64,000 bases of DNA from Hyphomicrobium denitrificans 1NES1 (lineage in GTDB: Bacteria > Pseudomonadota > Alphaproteobacteria > Rhizobiales > Hyphomicrobiaceae): the NCBI RefSeq assembly GCF_000230975.2, contig NC_021172.1, positions 3,658,001 to 3,722,000 of the forward strand, given 5' to 3'. Below are positions 32,860 to 44,187 of the stretch, in pieces; the stretch's first letter is position 1; every line of letters starts with the position of its first letter. The notes under the pieces were generated by a model. That model made no database searches. It was not told the DNA's origin and was given only the letters and a program-made list of their open reading frames with translations. The position numbers were made by a program, and so were the translations under genes.

Positions 32860-34581
32860 CTAGCTGACCGCCCTAAAGCTGCGCCTCGCAATCGGCTGTT
32901 CCGGCTCGGGCGCAGGCGGTTCCGTTCCGGGATCGTCGGGGGCACGCGGCGCGACGAAAAGCTTCGTATCGTCCTTTTGAATGGATTGAACGGGCCGTAT
33001 CTCGCGTTGCGCCTGAGCCGGCGGGATGTCGGTCGCTGTGGCTTTCGCGGCGGTGGCGAGCTTAGCGGCCTCGGCCGGCACAGTCTGTTCGGACGGCTCG
33101 TCCGATACGGCAGCCGTGTTTGCGCTTGCCGCTTCCGGCGTGGGCTTCACCGTGACCGTCACAGGCTCCGCGTCGATGACGTCGTCCTGTGTTGCGCTGG
33201 CTCTATCGGGGTTTGGGGTTGCAGGCGTCTCAGCCGGTGCCTCGATTGCAATCAGCTCCTCAAGCCGCCGCGCCAGGATTTCAGTGCGTGTCGCGTCGCG
33301 TGTCTCAACGGGGACACGCCACTGGAAGGCATCAAGCCTGCCGTCGACTGGCGAGATCGGCTCCCAGTGATCGGAGATGACGCCGTCGGCGATCCACGCC
33401 GGATCACGGGCGGCGTTCATCGCACGTGCCAGCCATTCGCGGACGCGGCCTTTCTCGCCGTTCTCGCCGGCTTCGATCCGCGCCATCAACGTCGCGACGC
33501 GCTGGGTCAGGCGCTCAGGCAGCAACGGCTCGAGAACGCGGCGGGCTTCGTCGTACATTCGAGCCTCGATCGCGGCCGTTGCGACGGCAATCGGGCTTTC
33601 GATCGAATGCGGGTTGAGCGCCGCGAGCTGACGTTCGCGATCGAATCGATCGCGCGTGCTATCGCCGACGCGCGCATAGGCATAGGCAGCTGCGAGATCG
33701 GGATGCGGTGACTTCGCCCACGTCTTCTGCAGCACCTTGGCGGCCTTGGAGGTGTTGCCGCGGGATGCGAGAATGCGTCCGGCAATTGCCGCGGCGGGCA
33801 CCAAGTCCGATGCCAGACCATGCGCTTCCAGCGCCAACGCGAGAGCTTTGTCCGGCGAATCTTCCTCAACGTTCTGGGCCTTGGCGGTGAGAAGGACGGC
33901 GCGCTTGCGGTCGGCTTCGGCCTTGGCGATGTGTCCGTTCTTCCTGGCGTGGTCCAACGTCTGGAGGGCCGCCGTCCAATCCTTCTGTTTGCACTGCTGC
34001 TCGAACAGTGCGGTAGCGGACCAGCCGAGCTTCGGGTTGGCCTTCAGCGCGCGGCTCGCGAATTGACGTGCCGCCTCGCCCGCGCCTTGGCGCTCTGCCT
34101 CAAGGAAAAGTCCGCGTAAGCCGAGCTGCTCCGTTTCGGGCGATGCGAGCATCGCTTCGTAGATACGCCGCGCGGTCGCACGGTCGCCGGACAGTTCCGC
34201 CGACTGGGCGCGCAGGAGGTGCGTCAGCGGCTCGTGTGGCAGCGATTTTCGGGCCTGCAACGCGAAGCGCGAGGCCAGCATGCTGTCGCCCGCGCCGACT
34301 GCGATCAGGCCACTCGATACTGCATCGAGCCCTTTGCGCTGGCGCCGTTGGACGAGCCGGTCCCCGATGGCCGCGGGGCTGTTCCAGAGTGCGCGGAACA
34401 CCGACCACAAGAAGACGATCGAAGCGATTGCCGCGGCGAGGAGCACGACGGCGCGGAACACCGATGTTTCTATATCGTACCCCTGCCAAACGATCTGCAG
34501 CGTCCCAGGGCGATCGGCAAGCCAGGCAAGACCCGACGCGATCAATGCGATTGTGAGCAGATAGACTACGAGGCGCACCAT
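32860..34581 (-). CDS. hemY: HemY-like membrane TPR protein
   Basis: 573 residues from ATG 34581 (MVRLVVYLLTIALIASGLAW); the frame extends upstream but the extra residues are not protein-like. Two N-terminal membrane helices (second: VVLLAAAIASIVFLWSVFRA) precede the HemY N-terminal domain and TPR repeats (~100-400; for example TARRIYEAMLASPETEQLGL). The C-terminal region is Pro/Glu/Ala-rich. HemY is encoded in the haem-synthesis clusters of many proteobacteria and is thought to support late tetrapyrrole synthesis at the membrane. It lies downstream of mic60, hemD and hemC in one leftward cluster. Confidence 0.85.
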   Translation of the reverse strand: MVRLVVYLLTIALIASGLAWLADRPGTLQIVWQGYDIETSVFRAVVLLAAAIASIVFLWSVFRALWNSPAAIGDRLVQRRQRKGLDAVSSGLIAVGAGDSMLASRFALQARKSLPHEPLTHLLRAQSAELSGDRATARRIYEAMLASPETEQLGLRGLFLEAERQGAGEAARQFASRALKANPKLGWSATALFEQQCKQKDWTAALQTLDHARKNGHIAKAEADRKRAVLLTAKAQNVEEDSPDKALALALEAHGLASDLVPAAAIAGRILASRGNTSKAAKVLQKTWAKSPHPDLAAAYAYARVGDSTRDRFDRERQLAALNPHSIESPIAVATAAIEARMYDEARRVLEPLLPERLTQRVATLMARIEAGENGEKGRVREWLARAMNAARDPAWIADGVISDHWEPISPVDGRLDAFQWRVPVETRDATRTEILARRLEELIAIEAPAETPATPNPDRASATQDDVIDAEPVTVTVKPTPEAASANTAAVSDEPSEQTVPAEAAKLATAAKATATDIPPAQAQREIRPVQSIQKDDTKLFVAPRAPDDPGTEPPAPEPEQPIARRSFRAVS

Positions 34582-34600
34582 GACGCAAACCCTTCGCTGA

Positions 34601-36331
34601 TTAAGGCGCTGACTTAGCCGTGGGCGCGGAGCCCGGAGCAATCGACGATTTGAGCTGTGCCTCGAGTTGGGCGAGCGTACTGTCGACGCCGACACGTGCA
34701 TTCAGTCTGTCGAGGAAGGGGCGGGCTGCATCTTGCGCTGTCTGCGACAGGTCTTTCGACATTTCAAGAACGTCGCCCAGGCGGCCATCGTTAAGTGCAA
34801 CCTGCATGCGGCCGAGAACTGCTTCCGTGCTCTTGTCGTCGGGTTTCAGATCGATACGGCGGACGCGAACCACGGACTTTGCTTCCGACCACAGACGATC
34901 CATGACGCCGGTATTCTGGGCTTCGGATTCGGCGTCCATTGCGGCATTGGCGGCTGGGCGGAACTCATTCTTGAGGTCGGCAAGCGTCGGAGCTCCGGTA
35001 TTCTGCAAGTCTTTCAGCGCACTTAAATCGAGCGAACTGCCGGCGAGACTTTCAATATCGGCGAGTTGCGTTGAATATTTCTGGCCGCCGTCGATGAGCC
35101 GTTTCAGGTTCTGAAGCTGGAGAGCCAGGACGACCTGCTCGGCGGTTTTTTGTCGGGCGCCTTCGCTCTGGACGACCTGCTGAATGCTTTTTTCGAGGGC
35201 AGCGGTGCGCTCCGCGATCGGTGCGACGGAGGCTGCGATCTCGGCCGGTTTTGCGACGTTCGCTTTAAGAGCGTCGAGCGCCGTCGCTACCTGAGCCGTT
35301 TGGTCCTGGGCGGTTTTGAGATCGGCGGCGATGCGGGCGGTTGCATCCTTGTTGGCATTCACGTTTGCTTCGATCCGAGCTGCGTCGGTCTTGAGGCTCG
35401 CGACATCCTTGTCGAGCCGTAGCGAGCCTGCCTGTGCGGTCTCGCTGGCGGCCGTTGCGACCTGGACCCGGCTATCGACATCCTTCGTCACGCTCGCGCG
35501 CAAGGCGGCAAGCTGCGTCGACAGGCTGGTTTCGAGGTCCGTGACTTTTGCGGTCAGGCCCGCAAGTTGCTCGATGCGGGTGGGGTTCGGATCGTTAGCG
35601 CCGGCATCGGCCAGAGCCTTGAGCTTGTCTTCGAGTTTGCCGACGCGCTCTATGAGCTGCGTCGAGCCGGTATCCGATGCCGCCGAAGCAAGTGCGGCTT
35701 TGGTTTCTGCGATGAGGCGTTTCTGGCTGTCGGTCAGCGCGGGTATCGTCTGCGCGGTTTTTTCGAGATCCGCGACACGATTTGCGATGACGCTTAGATC
35801 GGAAGCCGACGCGTCTTGCGAGACTTTCTTTTCAAGCGCTCCGACGCGTTCGGAAAGCGATGCCGTGTCGTTGACGAAGCGCGACGATGTTGTTTCAAGC
35901 CCAAGCTCCGGTATCGCCCATTGCAACGCCAGGAATGATAGAACGCCGCCAACGATACCGGCGACGAGATGGCTGAAAAAGCCGCCGCGCCGGTCGACGA
36001 CGACTCTTGCGTCTGCCGGTTTGCCTGTTGCCGAAGAGGAGGACCTCGCCTGTTCGGACTTTTGGGGTTCGGCTTGCATCCTGGCCTCAGAGTTCGATTG
36101 GGTGCGTGTGCTCGCTGACGCCGCGTACGTCGAAGCAGCGGCAGGAAGGGGAACTTGTTGTTCCGATAAAGGGGTGGTGCGGGAAGCGCCCTTCGATGTC
36201 GCGGACTCCGTGCCTTTTGCGACCGGCGTGATCTTGATCTCGGTCGCTTTCAGATCGAGCGTCGCGTAGGGCCGTTTGGCTGGGCCGCCGGGGGTGCTGC
36301 CCGTACCTTTACTCGATTTGTCGTCTGCCAT
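34601..36331 (-). CDS. Mic60/mitofilin homologue
   Basis: 576 residues. A Pro/Ser/Thr-rich cytoplasmic N-terminus (~1-110) leads to one membrane helix (LVAGIVGGVLSFLALQWAIP), then a long coiled coil (~145-430; RVGALEKKVSQDASASDLSV) and a C-terminal mitofilin-type domain (LQLQNLKRLIDGGQKYSTQL to the end). Alphaproteobacterial Mic60 shapes inner or intracytoplasmic membranes and is the ancestor of the mitochondrial cristae organiser. Its location between hemD and hemY is the described arrangement for this group. Length and layout are normal. Confidence 0.85.
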   Translation of the reverse strand: MADDKSSKGTGSTPGGPAKRPYATLDLKATEIKITPVAKGTESATSKGASRTTPLSEQQVPLPAAASTYAASASTRTQSNSEARMQAEPQKSEQARSSSSATGKPADARVVVDRRGGFFSHLVAGIVGGVLSFLALQWAIPELGLETTSSRFVNDTASLSERVGALEKKVSQDASASDLSVIANRVADLEKTAQTIPALTDSQKRLIAETKAALASAASDTGSTQLIERVGKLEDKLKALADAGANDPNPTRIEQLAGLTAKVTDLETSLSTQLAALRASVTKDVDSRVQVATAASETAQAGSLRLDKDVASLKTDAARIEANVNANKDATARIAADLKTAQDQTAQVATALDALKANVAKPAEIAASVAPIAERTAALEKSIQQVVQSEGARQKTAEQVVLALQLQNLKRLIDGGQKYSTQLADIESLAGSSLDLSALKDLQNTGAPTLADLKNEFRPAANAAMDAESEAQNTGVMDRLWSEAKSVVRVRRIDLKPDDKSTEAVLGRMQVALNDGRLGDVLEMSKDLSQTAQDAARPFLDRLNARVGVDSTLAQLEAQLKSSIAPGSAPTAKSAP

Positions 36332-36456
36332 TAGAAACTCACGACTCCGTACGAAACTCGCGATGAATTCCGGGGTGGATTAAACTCCGGGCAAAAATTG
36401 ATTGAGCCTGCTGGACTTTCCCGCCGGACTTCGAATTCGCTCCTGCGTTCGCCTTC

Positions 36457-37197
36457 TTACTCCGCTTCCGGACGTGCTGCGAGACGTTTCAGCACGATAA
36501 ATATTTCTTCGAGATTGGGGCGGTCGGCAATTATGATGTTTTGCGTTCCCAGGCGCAACCTTAGGACGTTCGCCACGGCCTCGGAGATGCATGCGTAGCT
36601 TATTCCGGAAAGATCGTTCGGTTTTGCGACGTCGGGGGCAACACTGGCCCAGGTTTCGGCCGTTTTCGGTGACATTAAAACGACGACATCGATAACACCT
36701 TCGCGAAGCGCTTCGGCAATGCGCGGCGATAACGTTTCCGCTGCAACAGAACGATAGGCGACGACCCGCCGGATATTCACGCCTTGTTCGGTGAGAACTG
36801 CCGGGAGGTCGAAGGCTAATTTATCGCCCGCAAGGTAAACGAACGTTCCTCCGTCCGCTTTCGATTTGCGGACGATTTCCGGGGCAAGCTCGGCGCCGGT
36901 ACCGGGGCCTTCGAAAACGTCCTTGAAGCCCAATTCAAGCGCCAAGGCTGCGGTTCCCGGTCCGACGGCCATCAGCGGCAACATCGTTGCCGGCACGAGC
37001 GCGGCGGACGCTGACAGCGTTTTGAGGGCGTTACGGCTTGTCACGATCAATGTCGATGCGCCATCGATCGCGCTCGGAGGAATCTCGTTCGGTACGATGC
37101 GGATCAGCGGTTCAAGGCTGACCTCCCAGCCAAGCTGCTCAAGCTGCGCCTTCAGCTTTTCTCCGTCGCCTTTGGGGCGCGTGACGAGGACGTGCAT
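36457..37197 (-). CDS. hemD: uroporphyrinogen-III synthase
   Basis: 246 residues. It closes and isomerises hydroxymethylbilane to uroporphyrinogen III. Typical features are the N-terminal VLVTRPKGDGEKLKAQLEQL, the central STLIVTSRNALKTL, the GPGTAALALELGF turn and the second-domain VVAYRSVAAETLSPRIAEAL with VVLMSPKTAETW. It overlaps hemC by one base, so the two are translationally coupled, and lies 125 bases before mic60. Confidence 0.92.
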   Translation of the reverse strand: MHVLVTRPKGDGEKLKAQLEQLGWEVSLEPLIRIVPNEIPPSAIDGASTLIVTSRNALKTLSASAALVPATMLPLMAVGPGTAALALELGFKDVFEGPGTGAELAPEIVRKSKADGGTFVYLAGDKLAFDLPAVLTEQGVNIRRVVAYRSVAAETLSPRIAEALREGVIDVVVLMSPKTAETWASVAPDVAKPNDLSGISYACISEAVANVLRLRLGTQNIIIADRPNLEEIFIVLKRLAARPEAE

Positions 37198-38129
37198 CAG
37201 GCGCTCGAACGGGCAAGAATGGCGGGATCTGCGTTGCTCAAGACTTCGTCCGCGGCGGCAAGGCCGATTTCGTGGGCCGTATTCGACGGACCGGTGCGCG
37301 AGACGTCATATCTCTGCCTGCCATCGACGGAGAGAACCTGTCCGCGGAACGATAGCCGGTCGCCGTCAATGACGGCATATCCGGCGATCGGCGTTCGGCA
37401 CGAGCCTTCGAGACGGGCAAGGAACGCGCGTTCCGCCGTGACGGCGAGCGCTGTCGGGGCATCGTTCAGCGGTGCGACGAGCGCCGCTGCCCCTTGATCG
37501 CCGGCGCGAATTTCAAGTCCGATTGCTCCCTGCGCGGCAGCCGGAAGCATGTCTTCCGCCGGCACAATCGCAGTAATCCGATCTGCCAGGCCAAGCCGGT
37601 TCAATCCGGCGACGGCGAGGAATGTTGCTTCGGCGACGCCGTCTTTGAGCTTGCGCAATCGCGTCTCGACGTTCCCGCGAAAATCAATGACGCTGAGATC
37701 GGGGCGCACACTGAGCACTTGCGATTTGCGCCGGAGGGATGACGTTCCGACGACCGCTCCCCGAGGCAGCGCGCCGATGTTGGCGTGCTTCAATGAGATG
37801 AAGGCATCGCGCGGGTCCTCGCGCGGCAATGTCGCGCCGATGGCAAGCCCGTCCGGCAGCGCAGTCTGCATGTCTTTCATCGAGTGTACGGCGACATCGA
37901 TTTCGTTTGCGAACAGCGCGTCTTCGATCTCTTTCGTAAACAGGCCTTTGCCGCCGATGTCGGAGAGCGGCCGGTCGGTCACACGGTCGCCGGTGGTCTT
38001 GATAATCGTGATCGCGATGGCGTCCTCGGGAAGACCGTGGGCTTTGGCAAGCCTGTCGCGGACCTCATGGGCCTGGGCAAGCGCCAACGGCGAGCCACGT
38101 GTCCCGATACGAATGCGGGCAGCTTGCAA
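37197..38129 (-). CDS. hemC: hydroxymethylbilane synthase (porphobilinogen deaminase)
   Basis: 310 residues. It polymerises four porphobilinogen units. It starts RIGTRGSPLALAQAHEVRDR and contains IDVAVHSMKDMQTALPDGL, SSLRRKSQVLSVRPDLSV and FRGNVETRLRKL. The dipyrromethane cofactor attaches to Cys in LEGSCRTPIAGYA at about residue 243. It is divergent from tsaD with only 60 bases between start codons, so both promoters overlap there. Confidence 0.95.
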   Translation of the reverse strand: MQAARIRIGTRGSPLALAQAHEVRDRLAKAHGLPEDAIAITIIKTTGDRVTDRPLSDIGGKGLFTKEIEDALFANEIDVAVHSMKDMQTALPDGLAIGATLPREDPRDAFISLKHANIGALPRGAVVGTSSLRRKSQVLSVRPDLSVIDFRGNVETRLRKLKDGVAEATFLAVAGLNRLGLADRITAIVPAEDMLPAAAQGAIGLEIRAGDQGAAALVAPLNDAPTALAVTAERAFLARLEGSCRTPIAGYAVIDGDRLSFRGQVLSVDGRQRYDVSRTGPSNTAHEIGLAAADEVLSNADPAILARSSA

Positions 38130-38189
38130 AAGGGTTTCTCCGGATGCTAGGCGGGGCTCTCGGCCCGCTGGCCAGTTCGGGCGACATTA

Positions 38190-39344
38190 ATGCTCCAAAG
38201 GAACGCGAATTCCAACCTCGCCCATCAAGAACTTAACGAGATGATGCCGCACGTCGATTCCGCCCAGGGTTTGTCGCTTGTTCTCGGCATCGAGACGAGC
38301 TGCGACGAAACGGCTGCTGCCGTCGTCGAGCGGCGCGCCAACGGGCAGGGCCGAGTTCTGTCCAACGTCGTTCTTTCGCAATTCGACAAGCACGCGATCT
38401 ACGGCGGCGTCGTTCCCGAAATTGCCGCCCGCGCGCATACCGATTGCCTTGACCGGCTCGTTCATGCTGCTTTGGCGGAGGCAAAAATCGGACTTTCCGA
38501 TCTTTCCGGAATCGCGGCGGCGTCGGGGCCGGGACTTATCGGCGGTCTCATCGTCGGGGCAACCACCGCCAAGGCGCTGGCGCTCGCGACCGGCAAACCG
38601 TTTCTTGCGATCAATCATCTTGAGGCGCATGCGCTGACCGTCGGTCTGACTGACGGCGTCAGGCCGCCCTATTTGATGCTTCTCGTGTCGGGCGGGCATA
38701 CACAACTGCTGCTGGTGGAAGACGTCGGCCGTTATCGCCGGCTTGCAACCACGATCGACGATGCGCTTGGGGAAGCTTACGACAAGACGGCGAAGCTGTT
38801 AGGCCTGTCGATGCCGGGCGGTCCGGCAGTCGAGAAAGCTGCGCTCAGCGGCAACCCCCACCGGTTCGATCTGCCGCGACCCATGGCCGGGCGCGACGAT
38901 CCGCATTTCTCGTTCGCCGGTCTGAAAACAGCCGTGCGGCATGCGGCGATGAAAATCGCGCCTTTGTCGCAGGCCGACGTTGTCGATCTCTGCGCATCGT
39001 TCCAGGCGGCGGTTTGCGAAAGCGTCGTGGATCGTGTGCAGCGTGCAATGCGCGCCGTTCTTCCGTCTCTTCCCGAAGGACGGCCGAAACCTTTTGTCGT
39101 TGCCGGGGGGGTTGCGGCGAATAAGGTCTTGCGCACGGCCCTTGTCGGCATCTCGGAGGAATTCGGATTCGCATTTCATGCGCCGCCGCTCGGCTTATGC
39201 ACCGATAACGGCGCGATGATTGCCTGGGCCGGAGCAGAACGGCTGGCACTGGGATTTATCGACGGACTTCAGGCGCCCGTCCGGCCGCGATGGCCGCTCG
39301 ATCCCGACGCCGTGAAGGCGGCCGGTGCCGGGATCAAGGCATAA
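38190..39344 (+). CDS. tsaD: tRNA threonylcarbamoyl-adenosine transferase TsaD
   Basis: 384 residues. It transfers the threonylcarbamoyl group from the adenylate made by TsaC to A37 of ANN-decoding tRNAs, working with TsaB and TsaE. Motifs: [19 protein letters not shown], iron/zinc-binding [13 protein letters not shown] (HxxxH), [19 protein letters not shown] and [13 protein letters not shown], with the last metal ligand in [13 protein letters not shown]. The start is uncertain: ATG 38190 is the longest, and ATG 38241/38244 would give a more usual N-terminus. gpsA follows nine bases after the stop. Confidence 0.95.
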   Translation: MLQRNANSNLAHQELNEMMPHVDSAQGLSLVLGIETSCDETAAAVVERRANGQGRVLSNVVLSQFDKHAIYGGVVPEIAARAHTDCLDRLVHAALAEAKIGLSDLSGIAAASGPGLIGGLIVGATTAKALALATGKPFLAINHLEAHALTVGLTDGVRPPYLMLLVSGGHTQLLLVEDVGRYRRLATTIDDALGEAYDKTAKLLGLSMPGGPAVEKAALSGNPHRFDLPRPMAGRDDPHFSFAGLKTAVRHAAMKIAPLSQADVVDLCASFQAAVCESVVDRVQRAMRAVLPSLPEGRPKPFVVAGGVAANKVLRTALVGISEEFGFAFHAPPLGLCTDNGAMIAWAGAERLALGFIDGLQAPVRPRWPLDPDAVKAAGAGIKA

Positions 39345-39353
39345 GTCTGAAGC

Positions 39354-40400
39354 ATGCATCATAATGGCGTGCTAAGCTTTGCCGATATCGGAGTGGGGGA
39401 AGCGTCTTTGCAGTTGCGGTCAGTCAGCATCATTGGCGGAGGAGCTTGGGGGACGGCGCTTGCGCAAACGCTCTCGCACGATACCGTGGTCACGCTCTGG
39501 GTGCGCGAGCCCGAGATCGTCGAAGATATCAACGCGCGTCACGTCAACCGCGTCTTTCTGCCGGGCGTTGACCTCAACCATTCCGTTCACGCCACAGGAG
39601 ATCTTGCGAGCGTCGCGACCGCAGATGTAATTCTTGCCGTAGCTCCGGCGCAGCATTTACGTGGTGTGCTGGTAAATCTTGCGCGGCACCTGACGAACGG
39701 TGTTCCCATCGTCATTTGCTCGAAGGGGATCGAGCAAGAGACCGGCAAGTTCATGGGCGACGTCCTCGAAGACATCGTGCCGCAAGCGACCCGGGCGGTG
39801 CTTTCCGGTCCGAGCTTTGCCGCCGACGTGGCCCGCGGATTGCCGTCGGCACTTACTCTTGCATGCCGCAACGAAGCCGTGGGGCGGGCTCTTGCGGCAT
39901 TTCTATCGTCGCGGCAAATGCGACTTTATTGGTCGAGCGACGTGATCGGCGCCGAACTCGGGGGTGCCGTCAAGAACGTGCTGGCAATTGCGGCCGGCAT
40001 TGTCGAAGGGCGAGGGCTTGGCACCAGCGCGCACGCAGCCATCGTGACGCGGGGCTTTGCCGAATTGAGACGCTTCGGAGAGGCGATGGGCGCGCGGCCG
40101 GAAACGCTGCTCGGATTGTCGGGGCTCGGCGATCTCATCCTAACGTGCGGCAGTACGCAGTCGCGCAATATGTCGCTTGGCCGCGCATTGGGCGAAGGAC
40201 GATCGCTTTCAGAGATTCTCGGGGCGCGGTCGGCCGTTACCGAAGGCGTCTATACGGCTGCTGCACTCGTTCGCCTGGCGCGCAAAAAGAATGTCGAGAT
40301 GCCGATTGCGGAAGCCGTGCATGAGATCATCGAGGGGCGACTTGGCGTCGACGAGGCGATCACTGGGCTGATGCAACGTCCGCTCAAGGCTGAGGATTGA
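39354..40400 (+). CDS. gpsA: glycerol-3-phosphate dehydrogenase [NAD(P)+]
   Basis: 348 residues. It reduces dihydroxyacetone phosphate to sn-glycerol 3-phosphate for phospholipid synthesis. The Rossmann motif VSIIGGGAWGTALAQTLS is near residue 25; VICSKGIEQETGKFMGDVL, VLSGPSFAADVARGLPSAL and the catalytic-Lys segment GGAVKNVLAIAAGIVEG (about residue 206) are intact. The annotated start adds about 20 residues before the Rossmann motif, so a later start (TTG near 39408) is possible. It is co-transcribed with tsaD and ends before a strong terminator. Confidence 0.94.
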   Translation: MHHNGVLSFADIGVGEASLQLRSVSIIGGGAWGTALAQTLSHDTVVTLWVREPEIVEDINARHVNRVFLPGVDLNHSVHATGDLASVATADVILAVAPAQHLRGVLVNLARHLTNGVPIVICSKGIEQETGKFMGDVLEDIVPQATRAVLSGPSFAADVARGLPSALTLACRNEAVGRALAAFLSSRQMRLYWSSDVIGAELGGAVKNVLAIAAGIVEGRGLGTSAHAAIVTRGFAELRRFGEAMGARPETLLGLSGLGDLILTCGSTQSRNMSLGRALGEGRSLSEILGARSAVTEGVYTAAALVRLARKKNVEMPIAEAVHEIIEGRLGVDEAITGLMQRPLKAED

Positions 40401-40547
40401 GCAGACCGTTCGCGTCGCTTAACGGAATTGATGACGGCGCCTTTACCGAATTTCAAGAGAGTTTCGGCAAGATGTCTCTATCCGGCGACCGCGATCCTCC
40501 AGGTCCAGGCGCCACGCTGTAGAAGCGTCCCTTGTCGTGTCGCGTCC

Positions 40548-40587
40548 AAAGACCCCGTGCTTGCTGAGCATGGGGTCTTTGATTTTT
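40548..40587 (+). terminator. Rho-independent terminator after gpsA
   Basis: AAAGACCCCGTGC (40548-40560) pairs with GCATGGGGTCTTT (40568-40580) across a seven-base loop with one G-T pair, followed by GATTTTT. It ends the tsaD-gpsA transcript about 150 bases after the gpsA stop. Confidence 0.9.
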
Positions 40588-40654
40588 AGACGGGTTGAGC
40601 GGTTTCGCGTTTCACGCTACGCAACATTTAGGTGGTTCGCGAAGGCGCCTGCAC

Positions 40655-41092
40655 ATGCCTGCTTATTGGCTATTGAAGTCGGAGCCCGATGCGTTCTCGT
40701 GGGATGACCTTGTGTCGCGAGGAGCGAAGGGCGAATCCTGGGATGGCGTGCGCAACTATCAGGCGCGTAATAATATGCGCGCCATGAAGGTCGGCGATCT
40801 CGGCTTCTTCTATCATTCGAATGAGGGAAAAGACGTCGTCGGCATCTGCCGCATCATCGCGCTGGCGCATCCCGAGGCCAAGGACGAAACGGGTAAATGG
40901 GAGTGTGTCGACGTCGCGGCCGTCGCGCCGGTGCCAAAGCCCGTAACGCTCGACGCCATCAAGGCCAATCCGAAACTTGCAGAGATGGTGCTCGTCAACA
41001 ATTCTCGCCTCTCGGTTCAGCCGGTTTCGGCCGATGAATGGAAAGAAGTGTGCCGCATGGGTGGGGTCGATCCACGGAAGCTCAAGGTGTGA
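40655..41092 (+). CDS. EVE domain protein
   Basis: 145 residues from ATG 40655. It starts with the family signature MPAYWLLKSEPDAFSWDDL and continues WDGVRNYQARNNMRAMKVGD, LGFFYHSNEGKDVVGICRI and LVNNSRLSVQPVSADEW. EVE proteins are PUA-like readers of modified bases in DNA or RNA, related to human THYN1. The true cellular target in bacteria is not settled. It is coupled by a four-base overlap to the methyltransferase gene that follows. Confidence 0.9.
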   Translation: MPAYWLLKSEPDAFSWDDLVSRGAKGESWDGVRNYQARNNMRAMKVGDLGFFYHSNEGKDVVGICRIIALAHPEAKDETGKWECVDVAAVAPVPKPVTLDAIKANPKLAEMVLVNNSRLSVQPVSADEWKEVCRMGGVDPRKLKV

Positions 41093-41760
41093 GCAGCGAA
41101 CGTCTCGACCAGGCCGACCCTCAGGCGCTCGCCCATTTCATCGAAGCAAACACCGAAATGCTGGCGCCGCCGCTGGTCCCGGAAATTGTCCTGCATCTCG
41201 CTGCCGAGTCGCTGCCGATCTGGCAAAAGACGGAAGACGAACTGGGGGAAATGAACGTGCCGCCTCCTTATTGGGCCTTTGCGTGGGCCGGAGGGCAGGC
41301 GATGGCGCGCTACCTGATTGACACCCCCGATATCTGCCGGGATCGGCCTGTGCTCGACCTGGGCTCTGGGTCCGGGATCTCCGCGATCGCTGCCGCAAAG
41401 GTCGGGGCAAGATATGTTCTTGCCGCCGACATCGACCCTCTCGCACTCGCGGCGATCGAGCTTAATGGTAAAGCCAATGACGTGCCTATCGAGACGACGG
41501 GGGACGATCTTCTGGCTCAGCCGGGTCCGCGAGAAGGCGTCGTGATCATCGGCGATCTCTTTTACGAGCGCGAACTTGCCGATGGGGTCCTCGGGTTCAT
41601 TGATTCCGCGAAAGCGGCGGGCTGTACCGTCTTGATCGGCGACCCGCAACGGAGTTATTTCCCGCGCGGTCGCTTCGAAAAGCTCTTTGAATATCAGGTC
41701 CCCGTAACTCGCGAGCTCGAGGACGCAGAGATCAAGCGCACGGCCGTCTGGCGTGCCTGA
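41089..41760 (+). CDS. class I SAM-dependent methyltransferase (ETFB-KMT/Nnt1-like)
   Basis: 223 residues from GTG 41089, inside GTGTGA, where the EVE gene stops. SAM-binding motif VLDLGSGSGISAIAAAKVGA, acidic strand end YVLAADIDPLALAAIEL and post-motif GVVIIGDLFYERELADGVL. The NVPPPYWAFAWAGGQAMAR segment before motif I is typical of the electron-transfer-flavoprotein beta lysine methyltransferase and nicotinamide N-methyltransferase-like group. Substrate probably a protein lysine; not provable here. Confidence 0.8.
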   Translation: MSSERLDQADPQALAHFIEANTEMLAPPLVPEIVLHLAAESLPIWQKTEDELGEMNVPPPYWAFAWAGGQAMARYLIDTPDICRDRPVLDLGSGSGISAIAAAKVGARYVLAADIDPLALAAIELNGKANDVPIETTGDDLLAQPGPREGVVIIGDLFYERELADGVLGFIDSAKAAGCTVLIGDPQRSYFPRGRFEKLFEYQVPVTRELEDAEIKRTAVWRA

Positions 41761-41883
41761 ATTTGTTGAGATTCGGTATCTTCTTCGGTTCTACCTTCGA
41801 GCATGTTGTGGGGCACTGATTGTCGCATCATAATGTGGTGAATAGTGGCCGCACCCTAGACGGCTAGCCGGAGGAACGCACGA

Positions 41884-43830
<1,947 letters not shown>

Positions 43831-43831
43831 C

Positions 43832-44053
43832 CTAGAAATCGGAGGCGATGCCGCCTTTTTCCCAATCTCCGAAGCGGGTCGGCTCAGGGCCGTCCCGCCC
43901 GCCGACCTCAGACGGTCTTGGCTGATTGGCAGCCTGCTGGCGGCGCGCTTCGGCCTCCGCCAGGGCTCGGCGTGCCTCCGGCGTCAGCGGGCGCGCCTCG
44001 TTTTCCGCCTCGGCTGCTTTGGCGCCATCGCCTCGATTAGGATCCGTGTTCAC
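43832..44053 (-). CDS. succinate dehydrogenase assembly factor 4 (DUF1674)
   Basis: 73 residues. A charged, Ala/Glu-rich N-terminal part is followed by the family signature [23 protein letters not shown] at the very end. Such proteins bind the flavoprotein subunit of succinate dehydrogenase and protect it during assembly; related genes are found across alphaproteobacteria and mitochondria. It converges on acs, one base away, and is divergent from htpX. Confidence 0.9.
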   Translation of the reverse strand: MNTDPNRGDGAKAAEAENEARPLTPEARRALAEAEARRQQAANQPRPSEVGGRDGPEPTRFGDWEKGGIASDF

Positions 44054-44187
44054 TATCGGTGTGCCTTCAATTGCAGGCGGAGCCTGGTTCTTTCAGCCCT
44101 TTATACGATCTTGACGTGACCATATATATGCTGCGGTCAGCCGCAGAAAGGCCTGCGGCCGTTTTATGGGAACCGTCACGAATGCCG

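Noticed and set aside
34582..34701. Upstream extension of HemY by 40 residues
   Set aside because: Arg/Ser-rich random-looking sequence overlapping mic60; the family starts directly with the membrane helix at 34581.
34068..36269. Long plus-strand open frames opposite hemY and mic60
   Set aside because: Antisense shadows of GC-rich genes with Arg/Ala/Ser-rich composition and no ribosome-binding sites or family resemblance.
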